Assembly (NCBI GenBank): GCA_030762935.1
Contig: CM060896.1
Span: 11,546,001-11,610,000, forward strand
DNA length: 64,000 nucleotides
Source of the DNA: Hymenopus coronatus
Lineage: Eukaryota > Arthropoda > Insecta > Mantodea > Hymenopodidae
Reading direction: 5' to 3'
Positions 22,108 through 33,159 of this stretch are shown here, piece after piece; position 1 is the first letter of the stretch; each line of letters starts with the position of its first letter. Under the pieces are notes generated by a model, which saw only the letters and a program-made list of their open reading frames with translations, did not search any database and had not been told where the DNA came from. Both the position numbers and the translations under genes were made by a program.

Positions 22108-22200
22108 GAGTAGTAGTAGTAGTAGTAGTGGTAGGAGTAGTAGTAGTAGTAGTGGTAGTAGTAGTAGTGGTAGGAGTAGTAGTAGTAGTAGTAGTGGTAG

Positions 22201-22245
<45 letters not shown>

Positions 22246-22326
22246 GAGTAGTAGTAGTAGTAGTAGTGGTAGGAGTAGTAGTAGTAGTAGTGGTAGGAGT
22301 AGTAGTAGTAGTAGTAGTAGTGGTAG

Positions 22327-22371
<45 letters not shown>

Positions 22372-22458
22372 GAGTAGTAGTAGTGGTAGTAGTGGTAGTA
22401 GTAGTGGTAGGAGTAGTAGTAGTAGTGGTAGGAGTAGTAGTAGTAGTAGTAGTGGTAG

Positions 22459-22518
<60 letters not shown>

Positions 22519-22614
22519 GAGTAGTAGTAGTAGTGGTAGGAGTAGTAGTAGTAGTAGTAGTGGTAGGAGTAGTAGTAGTAGTGGTAGGAGTAGTAGTAGT
22601 AGTAGTAGTGGTAG

Positions 22615-22659
<45 letters not shown>

Positions 22660-22755
22660 GAGTAGTAGTAGTAGTGGTAGGAGTAGTAGTAGTAGTAGTA
22701 GTGGTAGGAGTAGTAGTAGTAGTGGTAGGAGTAGTAGTAGTAGTAGTAGTGGTAG

Positions 22756-22803
<48 letters not shown>

Positions 22804-22842
22804 TAGTGGTAGGAGTAGTAGTAGTGGTAGTAGTAGTGGTAG

Positions 22843-22884
<42 letters not shown>

Positions 22885-23034
22885 TAGTAGTAGTGGTAGG
22901 AGTAGTAGTAGTAGTGGTAGTAGTAGTAGTGGTAGGAGTAGTAGTAGTAGTAGTAGTGGTAGGAGTAGTAGTGGTAGGAGTAGTAGTAGTAGTAGTAGTA
23001 GTGGTAGGAGTAGTAGTAGTAGTAGTAGTGGTAG

Positions 23035-23076
<42 letters not shown>

Positions 23077-23205
23077 GAGTAGTAGTAGTAGTGGTAGGAG
23101 TAGTAGTAGTAGTAGTAGTAGTGGTAGGAGTAGTAGTAGTAGTGGTAGGAGTAGTAGTAGTAGTAGTGGTAGGAGTAGTAGTGGTAGTAGTAGTAGTAGT
23201 GGTAG

Positions 23206-23244
<39 letters not shown>

Positions 23245-23303
23245 TAGTGGTAGTAGTGGTAGTAGTGGTAGTAGTGGTAGTAGTGGTAGTAGTGGTAGTA
23301 GTG

Positions 23304-23352
<49 letters not shown>

Positions 23353-23392
23353 TAGTGGTAGGAGTAGTAGTAGTGGTAGTAGTAGTGGTAGG

Positions 23393-23424
<32 letters not shown>

Positions 23425-23456
23425 TAGTAGTAGTGGTAGGAGTAGTAGTAGTAGTG

Positions 23457-23499
<43 letters not shown>

Positions 23500-23586
23500 G
23501 AGTAGTAGTAGTGGTAGTAGTGGTAGTAGTAGTGGTAGGAGTAGTAGTAGTAGTGGTAGGAGTAGTAGTAGTAGTAGTAGTGGTAG

Positions 23587-23628
<42 letters not shown>

Positions 23629-23787
23629 GAGTAGTAGTAGTAGTGGTAGGAGTAGTAGTAGTAGTGGTAGGAGTAGTAGTAGTAGTAGTAGTGGTAGGAG
23701 TAGTAGTAGTAGTGGTAGGAGTAGTAGTAGTAGTGGTAGGAGTAGTAGTAGTAGTGGTAGGAGTAGTAGTAGTAGTAGTAGTGGTAG

Positions 23788-23841
<54 letters not shown>

Positions 23842-23964
23842 GAGTAGTAGTAGTGGTAGTAGTGGTAGTAGTAGTGGTAGGAGTAGTAGTAGTAGTGGTA
23901 GTAGTAGTAGTAGTGGTAGTAGTAGTGGTAGGAGTAGTAGTAGTAGTGGTAGTAGTAGTGGTAG

Positions 23965-24000
<36 letters not shown>

Positions 24001-24051
24001 GAGTAGTAGTAGTGGTAGTAGTAGTAGTAGTAGTGGTAGTAGTAGTGGTAG

Positions 24052-24093
<42 letters not shown>

Positions 24094-24128
24094 GAGTAGT
24101 AGTGGTAGGAGTAGTAGTAGTAGTAGTG

Positions 24129-24162
<34 letters not shown>

Positions 24163-24186
24163 GAGTAGTAGTAGTAGTAGTGGTAG

Positions 24187-24237
<51 letters not shown>

Positions 24238-24281
24238 AAGTAGTATTGGTAGTCGTAGTAGTAGTAGTAGTAGTAATATCG

Positions 24282-24348
<67 letters not shown>

Positions 24349-24365
24349 AAGTAGTATTGGTAGTC

Positions 24366-24404
<39 letters not shown>

Positions 24405-24494
24405 ATATCGGTAGTAGTAGTAGTAGTAGAAGTAGTATTGGTAGTCGTAGTAGTAGTAGTAGTAGTGGTAGTAGTAGTAGTAGTAGTAATATCG

Positions 24495-24530
<36 letters not shown>

Positions 24531-24539
24531 TTGGTAGTC

Positions 24540-24582
<43 letters not shown>

Positions 24583-24593
24583 TAGTAATATCG

Positions 24594-24626
<33 letters not shown>

Positions 24627-24635
24627 TTGGTAGTC

Positions 24636-24666
<31 letters not shown>

Positions 24667-25398
24667 TAGTAATATCGGTAGTAGTAGTAGTAGTAGTAGT
24701 ATTGGTAGTAGCAGTATCGGTAGTAGTAATATCGGTAGTAGTAGTATTGGTAGTAGTAGTATCGGTAGTAGTATTGGTAGTAGTAATATCGGTAGTAGTA
24801 TTGGTAGTAGTATCGGTAGTAGTAGTAGTATTGGTAGTAGTAGTGGTAGTAGTAGTATTGGTAGTAGTAATATTACTAGCTGTGGTACTAGTATTGGTAG
24901 TAGTAGTATTGGTAGTAGTAATATTACTAGTGGTGGTACTAGTATTGGTAGTAGTAGTATTGGTAGTAGTAATATTACTAGTGGTGGTACTAGTATTGGT
25001 AGTAGTAATATTACTAGTGGTGGTACTAGTATTGGTAGTAGTAGTATTGGTAGTAGTAATATTACTAGTGGTGGTACTAGTATTGGTAGTAGTAGTATTG
25101 GTAGTAGTAATATTACTAGTGGTGGTACTAGTATTGGTAGTAGTAGTATTCGTAGTAGTAATATTACTAGCGGTGGTACTAGTATTGGTAGTAGTAGTAT
25201 TGGTAGTAGTAATATTACTAGTGGTGGTAGTAGTAGTATTGGTAGTAGTAGTATTACTAGTGGTAGTAGTATTAGTAGTAGTAGTAGTAGTGGTAGTAGT
25301 ATTAGTAGTAGTAGTAGTAGTAGTAGTGGTAGTAGTAGCAGTAGTAGTAGTGATAGTAGTGGTAGTAGTATTAGTAGTGGTGGTAGTAGTAGTGGTAG
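20888..25398. repeat. 4.5-kb (AGT)n trinucleotide array
   Basis: A continuous array of AGT/GTA triplets with GGT, GGA, ATT, AAT and ACT variants. Three reading frames stay open for more than 1,500 codons (poly-Thr and poly-Leu on minus, poly-Val on plus), which means that across 4.5 kb there is no length change that is not a multiple of three. The left and middle part is built from AGT blocks punctuated by GTGGTAGGAGT. The right part (24240-25260) contains older variants and a 51-bp higher-order unit. The giant frames are a property of the triplet repeat, not evidence of a gene. Confidence 0.97.
24866..25255. repeat. 51-bp higher-order repeat inside the (AGT)n array
   Basis: Units of the form TATTACTAGTGGTGGTACTA + GTATTGGTAGTAGTAGTATT + GGTAGTAGTAA recur with spacing 51, 51, 36 and 51 bp (TATTACTAG at 24871, 24922, 24973, 25009 and 25060). 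Both lengths are multiples of three, so the triplet phase is kept. Confidence 0.85.
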
Positions 25399-25525
25399 TT
25401 TTTTTTTTTCTGTAGGGGAAACATCTTTCAAAGACAACATTCTTTACGGCGAGATGGATTTTCACCAACTATAAAAACCCCTACCTCTACACTACTCATT
25501 TTGGAACTGCGGACAGGCATAAACA

Positions 25526-28376
25526 TCAAAATGGTAGCTGTGCATCATTACTCCTATCTTCTTTTTCCTTCGTCTCCAATATTATCTTACTTAGTCTTTT
25601 CGCTTCTTCCCAGGCCAACCTATTATTTATCGTCGTTGAGATCATATTCTCAGGTGTATGTACCAGTCCTAATTTATTATTTACTTCCTTTCTTATTTCC
25701 TTCCATTTCTCGCAGTGGAATACTGTGTGCTCTACAGAGTCCTCAGCTGGGCAATACCTACAATTACTATTGTCTACTTTTCCCATCTTTAATGCATAGT
25801 TTTGGAATCTGCCATGCCCTGTTAAAACTTGTGTCAGATAATAGTCCATCTGGCGGAATTTGCAATTTACCCACTTCACTATATCTGGAATCAGTCTCTT
25901 TGTCCATTGACCATCCAAAGTTGTTTCATCCCATCTTTTTTGCCATTCTTTTATCATTTCCGCTCGAATAGTTACTTTATGGAAGCGCCGGTTTTCCGGC
26001 ATTTCTTCATGTATGAGTTGTCTCTCTTTTATCTGTAGGTCAATCGGTAGTATCCCTGCAATCACCTGTAGTGCTCTATTAGAGACGGTGCGATATGAAC
26101 AAATCACCCTGAGCAACATCTTTCTTTGTGTCCTCTCCATGTCCATTGCGTACTTTTTCCTCTTTAGCGCAATACCCCATACAGATGAGGCATATAACAA
26201 AATAGAATTGACAGCACTATATATGATCTGCCGTTTTATCGGCCTCGGTCCTCCAATATTGGGCATTACACGTACTAGTTGGGATATTTTTCTTCCGCTT
26301 TCTTTAGTACCATTTTAATATGGGCCCCAAATGTGGTGTATTCATCAATAACACCGAAATATCTTACTGCCTTAGTAGGTGTAATTTTTGTCCCTCGTAG
26401 CATAAAACTTATATTATGTTTCCGCCGGAGTCCTTTCATTATTACAGACTCTGTCTTTTGCGGTGCCAACTCCATTTTGTTTCGTTGTATCCACCTGTCG
26501 ATGCGTCTTAGTGACTCATTTACTCTATAGACGAGCTCCTCTTCCGCCGATACTACCAGTGCTAAATCATCGGCAAAGGCGATTGTTGTTGCCCCTGCTG
26601 TCAGTTGCACTTCCAAGACTCCATCATACAATATGTTCCACAAAGTTGGCCCTAGTATTGAACCTTGTGGCACACCTGCAGTTATTTCCATCTCTTCATT
26701 ATCTGTTTGAATACTCCTTCCTTCAAAATAAGATATTATAACCTGAATCAAATATTCAGGAATAGTTCTTTTAAGCGCATCTATTTTATAGCCCCACATC
26801 GCCGTGTTGAATGCGTTTTTCACATCCAATGTTATTAATGCTACCCACTTATCTTCAGCATCTTTCTTGATCTGAATCACCGCTTCAATTGCTTGAATAG
26901 TGGACTTCCCTTTTCTAAAGCCGTACTGACGATTGCTTAATCCTCCTCCTCTTTCTATTTCTTTTTCTAACCTTAAGCGTATCAAACTTTCATAGAGCTT
27001 GCTAACTGTATTCAAAAGACATAGGGGCCTATGTGCTGATGGATCTTGTGGGGATTTACCCCTTTTCATCAGAAAGACTACCTTAGCTACTTTCATTTTT
27101 CTGGAAAATTTTGTTTTACTATCAACTCATTCAATATGTTTAAAATACATTCTGGCGCAACTTTAGCCATACCCTTTATCGCCTCTGGAGGAATTCTATC
27201 AATTCCTGGCGATTTCCCTACTTTTATATTTTTTACTACTGCCCTCAGCTCCTCCATCGTAAATATATCCACTTTAAAACTTGGACATAGCGACTCCATC
27301 CTGCCTTCTCTATGTGGAAATAGTACTTCGGCAATAGTTCTTTTCTTTTCTCTGGTTAAGCAAACCGGCATTCTGTTTACTAGTCACTCAGTCACGATTT
27401 TATAACCTGTACCCCAAATATCATTATTCACAACATTTGCCACTGTCTTCTCTTCGATTGCTGGATAAGACATCTTAATTCTTTCCTGCACATCTTGTAG
27501 TATTGCCTGAGTTGTTCAATCTCCTCAATCTCTATGTTCTTTTTATTAGACCTGGTTAACAACCTTCTCTTCTCAATACATTTACGCCTAGCTTCGCTTA
27601 TTTCTTTCGTCCACCAATAGGACACTCTGTTCTTTATCCCGTTACTATTTTGTATCTGACTAATGGCACAGGTTTCTTGCAAGATAGTAATCAATTCATC
27701 CGCATTTTCCGGTTCCTTGTTACCTTTAACCTTCCAGTCTAACAGTATTTCAAATACTTCCCAATCATAGGCTACTTTGGTTTTCTCAATAATTCTCTCT
27801 TTACATCCTCTTGCCCCTTTGAGCTCAAAATAGATAAATCTATGATCACTGAGGGTTTCCTCATCTAGCACTTGCCATTCCTCTATTTGCTTTGCAATTC
27901 GCTGTGTAGCACACGTTACATCTATATAAGATTCACAGCTGGCGCTAACAAATGTGGGCACCTCCCCTGTGTTTAGAACAAAATCTAGCGAAGCCAACCA
28001 CTCTGTCCAGTATCTACCTCTGCGATCTGTGCTGGGTGAACCCCATAGTGGCGATTTAATATTTAGATCTCCCAAGATGACACTCTCTCCTCCAGCATCT
28101 TTATGATCTTGCATCAACTTATCTGTATCGCTCTTGAACTCTTCAAAGGGTATGTTCGGTGAACTGTAACAGTTGCCACTTCTTTAAACCAAGGTATGCA
28201 TGTCCATCTTCTGCTCTTATAGTGGATACTTCCAAGTTCTTATTTATAATTAAAATAGCCACATCCACTCGTTTGTCCTTTATCCAATTACTACCGGCCA
28301 CATGTTCTTTATTTGGCTCTCTTGCCACTATAATATCGGCTGACTTATCTACTGATGCAACCATTAACAATATCAT
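25526..28376 (-). pseudogene. R1-clade ORF2: endonuclease and reverse transcriptase, frameshifted
   Basis: ORF2 nicks the target and reverse-transcribes the element RNA there. Domains from N to C: (1) APE-type endonuclease over 28376-27428, with EPNKEHVAGSNWIKDKRVD in the first piece, then ILGDLN (residues 14-19) and the catalytic LSDH (89-92) in the piece 28117-27428; (2) reverse transcriptase over 27371-26275, with YGFRKGKST, LDVKNAF, AGVPQGSILGP and the active-site box FADDLAL (residues 174-180 of the piece starting 27096); (3) a C-terminal region over 26266-25526 with a CX2CX7HX4C finger (C169, C172, H180, C185), typical of R1-clade proteins. Frame changes near 28130, 27420-27370, 27095 and 26270 inactivate it. 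The order gag, EN, RT, CCHC and the RT/EN wording fit the R1 clade better than Jockey or RTE. Confidence 0.93.
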
Positions 28377-28439
28377 GACTGTACTTGGACCTCATCATGT
28401 TTACATGAATTGTGCGTATGGTCTGTGTAACCAGCTGCA

Positions 28440-29073
28440 TTATGTTTTATTTGCCCATCTTCCCCTAGTCTCCAATACCAATTTCCTAAATGTAGGACAT
28501 TTCATCTCATCAAATCTATGTCCTTCTACTTGACATGTACTACAATAAGCATTCCTTGAACACTCTTTTACATTGTGCCCTGTCTCTCCACATTTAAGGC
28601 AAGCCTTTGTCCTATTTACATCTTTTTTACATTGGTACGCTCTATGGCCTAAATCTAGACATCTATAACATCTTAGAATAGGCACCCTTTCCCGCACTTG
28701 ACAGATTGTCCAGCCTATCTGCATTTTCCTATTTTTATTACCATTGGTAGAGTTATGGTAGCATTATTGTTTCCAAATCTACCTAGCCTAAAACTATTTA
28801 CCTCAATTTCCGTCTCTTTTTCTCCGGTTTCCTTGCTGGGTGCCATTTTTAACGCATCTTCTCCAACAGATGGATTCACCCCATACAATAGCACAATAGC
28901 TACATTGCTCTTTGAGGTCACTTCTAAATTTTGAATATTTTTCCTCTGCAACTCTTGCTTCAGTATACTTGCTTTACCTTCTCCTATGGTAAGCAATAGG
29001 TCTTCCTTGCCAATCTTTTTAATGGTTTTAATTGTTACTCCGATCTTATCCACATCTACTTCCTGCTTAACAG
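28440..29073 (-). pseudogene. R1-clade ORF1 (gag-like) remnant with three zinc knuckles
   Basis: ORF1 proteins of this clade bind the element RNA. Two overlapping frames are seen. 29053-28715 gives about 113 residues of ordinary, charged gag-like sequence with no ATG start; the frame enters from the array. 28724-28440 carries three CCHC knuckles: C19-C22-H27-C32, C42-C45-H50-C55 and C61-C64-H69-C76 of that frame (CYRCLDLGHRAYQC, CLKCGETGHNVKEC, CSTCQVEGHRFDEMKC). A frameshift near 28720 separates them. Complete ORF1 proteins are usually several hundred residues, so the N-terminal part is missing. Confidence 0.88.
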
Positions 29074-29738
29074 TAATGGTAGTAGTAGTGGTAGTAGTAT
29101 TATTATTAGTGGTAGTAGTATTATTGTTAGTAGTAGTAGTATTGGTAGTGGTAGTAGTGTTGGTAATAGCAGTATTGGTAGTAATAGTAGTAGTGGTGGT
29201 AGTAGTAGTAGTGGTAGTAGCAGTATTGGTAGTAATAGTAGTAGTGGTAGTAGTAGTAGTGGTAGTAATAGTATTGGTAGTAGCAGTATTGGTAGTAATA
29301 GTAGTAGTGGTAGTAGTAGTGGTAGTAGCAGTATTGGTAGCAGTATTGGTAGTAGTAGTGATAATAGTAGTATTGGTAGTAGTAGTGGTAGTTGTATTGG
29401 TAGTTTTAATATTGGTAGTATTAGTAGTGGTAGTAGTATTGGTAATAGTAGTAGTGGTAGTAGCAGTATTGGTAGTATTAGTAGTGGTAGCAGTATTGGT
29501 AGTAGTGGTAGTAGTATTGGTGGTAGTAGTAGTATTGTTAGTAGTATTGGCAGTACTAGTATTGGTAGTGGTAGTAGTATTGGTAGTAGTAGTAGTGGTA
29601 GTAGTAGTGGTGGTAGTATTGGTAGTAGTATTGGTAGTAGTAGAAGTAGTAGTATTGGTAGTAGTAGTGGTAGTATTAGTAGTAGTGGTAGTAGTATTGG
29701 TAGTAGTAGTAGTGGTAGTATTAGTAGTGGTAGTAGTA
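29074..29738. repeat. (AGT)n array, right part, with ATT/AAT/GGT variants
   Basis: Continuation of the trinucleotide array on the other side of the R1-clade insertion, also without any non-triplet indel (one plus frame is open for about 250 codons). It is richer in ATT, AAT and AGC variants than the left block, like the zone next to the left junction. Confidence 0.95.
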
Positions 29739-31590
29739 TAGTTGTGTTGTTGATGGCAGTAGTATAGTTGTGTTGTTGATGGCAGTAGTATAGTTGTGTT
29801 GTTGATGGCAGTAGTATAGTTGTGTTGATGGCAGTAGTACAGTTGTGTTATTGATGGCAGTAGTATAGTTGTGTTGATGGCAGTAGTATAGTTGTGTTGA
29901 TGGCAGTAGTACAGTTGTGTTGTTGATGGCAGTAGTATAGTTGTGTTGATGGCAGTAGTACAGTTGTGTTATTGATGGCAGTAGTATAGTTGTGTTATTG
30001 ATGGCAGTAGTATAGTTGTGTTGATGGCAGTAGTATAGTTGTGTTGTTGATGGCAGTAGTATAGTTGTGTTGTTGATGGCAGTAGTATAGTTGTGTTGAT
30101 GGCAGTAGTACAGTTGTGTTGTTGATGGCAGTAGTACAGTTGTGTTGATGGCAGTAGTACAGTTGTGTTGTTGATGGCAGTAGTACAGTTGTGTTGTTGA
30201 TGGCAGTAGTATAGTTGTGTTGTTGATGGCAGTAGTATAGTTGTGTTGATGGCAGTAGTACAGTTGTGTTGTTGATGGCAGTAGTATAGTTGTGTTGATG
30301 GCAGTAGTACAGTTGTGTTGTTGATGGCAGTAGTACAGTTGTGTTGTTGATGGCAGTAGTATAGTTGTGTTGTTGATGGCAGTAGTACATTTGTGTTGTT
30401 GATGGCAGTAGTATAGTTGTGTTGATGGCAGTAGTACATTTGTGTTGTTGATGGCAGTAGTACAGTTGTGCTGTTGATGGCAGTGTATAGTTGTGTTATT
30501 GATGGCAGTAGTACAGTTGTGTTGTTGATGGCAGTAGTACAGCTGTGGTTTTGATGGCAGTAGTACAGCTGTGGTGTTGATGGCAGTAGTATAGCTGTGG
30601 TGTTGATGGCTGTCGTATAGTTGTGTTGATGGCAGTAGTACAGCTGTGGTGTTGATGGCAGTAGTACATCTGTTGTGTTGATGGCAGTAGTATAGCTGTG
30701 GTGTTGATGGCAGTAGTACAGCTATGGTGTTGATGGCAGTAGTACAGCTGTGGTGTTGATGGAGTAGTACAGCTGTGGTATTGATGGCAGTAGTACATCT
30801 GTGGTGTTGATGGCAGTAGTACAGATGTGATGTTGATGACAGTAGTACAGCTGTGATGTTGATGGCAGTAGTATAGCTGTGGTGTTGATGGCAGTAGTAT
30901 AGTTGTGTTGATGGCAGTAGTACAGTTGTTTTGATGGCAGTGGTACAGCTGTAGTGTTGATGGCAGTAGGAGAGCTGTGATTTTGATGGCGGTAGTATAG
31001 TTGTGTTTATGGCAGTAGTACAGCTGTGGTGTTGATGGCAGTAGTACATCTGTGGTGTTGATGGCAGTAGTACAGCTGTGGCGTTGATGGCAGTAGTATA
31101 GCTGTGTTGATGGCAGTAGTACAGTTGTGTTGATGGCAGTAGTACAGTTGTGTTGATGGCAGCAGTACAGTTGTGTTGATGGCAGCAGTACAGTTGTGTT
31201 GATGGCAGTAGTACAGTTGTGTTGATGGTAGTAGTACATTTGTGTTGATGGCAGCAGTACAGTTGTGTTGATGGCAGTAGTAGATTTGTGTTGATGGCAG
31301 CAGTACAGTTGTGTTGATGGCAGTAGTACAGTTGTGTTGATGGTAGTAGTAGATTTGCGTTGATGGCAGCAGTACAGTTGTGTTGATGGTAGTAGTAGAT
31401 TTGTGTTGATGGCAGCAGTACAGTTGTGTTGATGGCAGCAGTACAGTTGTGTTGATGGCAGTAGTACAGTTGTGTTGATGGTAGTAGTAGATTTGTGTTG
31501 ATGGCAGCAGTACAGTTGTGTTGGTGGCAGTAGTACATTTGTGTTGATGGCAGCAGTACATTTGTGTTGATGGCAGTAGTATATTTTTGT
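29739..31590. repeat. 24/27-bp minisatellite derived from or fused to the (AGT)n array
   Basis: Units GTTGTGTTGATGGCAGTAGT + ATA or ACA (24 bp), with a longer 27-bp form containing GTTGTTGATG. From about 30540 the variants GCTGTGGTGTTG appear, and from 31100 GGCAGCAGTACA. Every unit keeps a GCAGTAGTA core that continues the triplet register of the neighbouring array. The minus-strand open frame of about 600 codons is explained by the multiple-of-three unit lengths. Confidence 0.93.
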
Positions 31591-32138
31591 TGTCATCAGT
31601 TAAATTTCTTGGCATCCATATCGAAACTGGCTTGGGTTGGCAGACTCATATTAACTACATATCAAGTAAAATATATAAAAGCTTATTTATTATTAAGATC
31701 ACTTAGACATGTGTCTCCCTCTTGTTAAAGTGTATTATACTTATGGTACTCTGTTGTGGGGCAGTCACACTTCTGCCAGTCAGTTATTCATTCTTCAGGG
31801 AGAAATCTCTACGTATCATATTTGGAGCTTCACCAAGAACTCACTGTAACCACTTGGTATACTGACCTTGTCTTCAATGTTTGTTCTGGTTTCCCTTCTA
31901 TCGTTAAAAAAAATAGCAACCTTTTCTCAATATGTTCTTCTGTCCAGAATTATCGCACTTGAAAATGCTCTGATATGTATACTAACACATGTAAATATAG
32001 TAAAACCCTTAACAGTTTCTCATGCATGTCATTTAAAATTTTCAACACCTTATCTCAGAATATCAAGACTCTTCCTTTTTTAAACTTTAAGAGGAGGATC
32101 AAAACAATCTTGAAGGCAAATCCTCTTTATAGCATTAC

Positions 32139-32140
<2 letters not shown>
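31591..32140 (+). pseudogene. Non-LTR retrotransposon RT C-terminal remnant
   Basis: The plus strand reads SVKFLGIHIETGLGWQTHIN, then YISSKIYKSLFIIK, the conserved block downstream of the catalytic box in Jockey/CR1/RTE-like reverse transcriptases, followed by a degraded thumb/C-terminal region (GAVTLLPVSYSFFREKSLRI). Stops and frameshifts are frequent. It is a different lineage and orientation from the R1-clade element and begins exactly where the minisatellite ends. After a SINE the tail may continue to about 32565. Confidence 0.75.
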
Positions 32141-32173
<33 letters not shown>

Positions 32174-32404
32174 GTTTAACGTCCTTTAACATGGTTGGTC
32201 ATATCGGATGATGAATGAAATTGGTGAAATGATGCTCAAATGACCTCGGAATCCATGGAGCTCAAAGTTACTCGACATTCGTCTTCTCAGGATAAGGGGA
32301 AACCCGAAAAAAACCTTATCCGGGTAAGTCACCCTAAGCGAGATTCGAACTCACGACCTGTTGAATATGAGGCAGACACGCTACCACCACACTACCCAGG
32401 CGGG
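32141..32404 (-). mobile_element. SINE family S2, full length
   Basis: Minus-oriented. Poly(T) at 32141-32169 is the oligo(A) tail. The body holds GTTTAACGTCCTTTAACATG, CCATGGAGCTCAAAGTTAC and CGACATTCGTCTTCTCAGG. The head contains the B box (GAGATTCGAACTC, complement) and A box (complement of GGTAGCGTGTCTGCC), starting GCCCGCCTGGGTAGTGTGGT on its own strand. It lies in the tail of the LINE remnant. No clear TSD was found. Confidence 0.9.
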
Positions 32405-32567
32405 CTTTCAGACATTTATGACCTGAAATGGGATTAATATTATCCATTTTTAAATGTATTTTGTAACATTATTGTATGTAAAATGTTTAACTAATTTTTA
32501 TTCTCTCATGACGCAGCCTATGTACGTTTTATACTTAATGACTGAAAATTATCTACTATCTATCTAT
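32405..32567 (+). other. Possible 3' tail of the LINE remnant
   Basis: AT-rich sequence ending in (TATC)n-like TATCTACTATCTATCTATCC, which could be the 3' tail of the LINE interrupted by the SINE. Support is only positional. Confidence 0.3.
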
Positions 32568-33025
32568 CCTCTGAAGACCTTCATTCTGGTCTGGATGACT
32601 TTTGTATAACTGGCATACTGTAAGAGATATACAAAAACTTGCTTCACAAAAAATGTAGATCTCATTAAAACACAATCAATTTTTTTTTTTAAAGCCGTTT
32701 TTGAGATATATTCCGGATTATTGGTTTCAATTTTAAGCCACTTAAACTTTTCTCAAATAGGAAGAAATCTTTTTTTAACGCTTCTCGTTTGTTTACCCCT
32801 GGAATTTCAGTTGTTTCACATAGCGACCGGCTTTTAAAGGACGAGACAATTGCTTTAGCCTGTGCATTTTCTTATTTCCCTTCTACTTACAAGGAAGCTA
32901 GTAATAAGACTAATTCTGCTTATGTTTATCTTGATTATTATGGTGTAGATAACATATTAATGTTTTGAATAAAAGGTTTGTTTACCGAACAGCTAGAGGG
33001 CATCATGTGAATGGAACACATTAGA
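32568..33025 (-). mobile_element. PE repeat copy, 3' half missing
   Basis: Reverse copy from CCTCTGAAGACCTTCATTCT to GGAACACATTAGA. It is diverged, with a T-run at 32678-32687. Confidence 0.8.
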
Positions 33026-33030
33026 TTTTT

Positions 33031-33159
33031 GCCCTTTTACTTACAAGGAACCAAGTAATAAGAACAATTTCTGCTAATGTTTATCTTGATTAGTATGAAA
33101 TAGATAGAACACACTTTTTACCATAATGTTACAAAGATGTAGAGAAAGTCGTGTGAATG
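33031..33159 (-). mobile_element. PE repeat fragment (5' end)
   Basis: Reverse 5' end from CTTTTACTTACAAGGAACCA to GAGAAAGTCGTGTGAATG, joined without spacer to the 3' part of another copy at 33160. Confidence 0.75.

Larger units (their letters stand above)
25399..29073 (-). mobile_element. R1-clade non-LTR retrotransposon embedded in an (ACT)n array
   Basis: Minus-strand element with a 3' oligo(A) tail (11 T's on plus at 25399-25409, abutting ...GGTAG of the array), a short 3' UTR, an ORF2 with endonuclease and reverse transcriptase domains, and the zinc-knuckle part of ORF1. At its 5' side the ORF1 frame runs straight into ACT/ACC triplets of a second part of the array (29074 onward), so both junctions lie in the same simple repeat. 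On the element sense strand both flanks read (ACT)n. The R1 clade is known for sequence-specific insertion, including families that target microsatellites. ORF1 is much shorter than usual, so the copy is probably 5'-truncated. Several frameshifts show it is dead. Confidence 0.9.

Noticed and set aside
20834..25468. Three overlapping open frames of more than 1,500 codons (poly-Thr, poly-Leu, poly-Val)
   Set aside because: They are the automatic consequence of an (AGT)n array without frame-breaking indels; there is no start context, domain or codon structure beyond the repeat.
29721..31615. Minus-strand frames of up to about 600 codons with CHQHNCTTAIN-like repeats
   Set aside because: The 24- and 27-bp unit lengths keep frames open by arithmetic; several overlapping frames are equally open and there is no non-repetitive flank.
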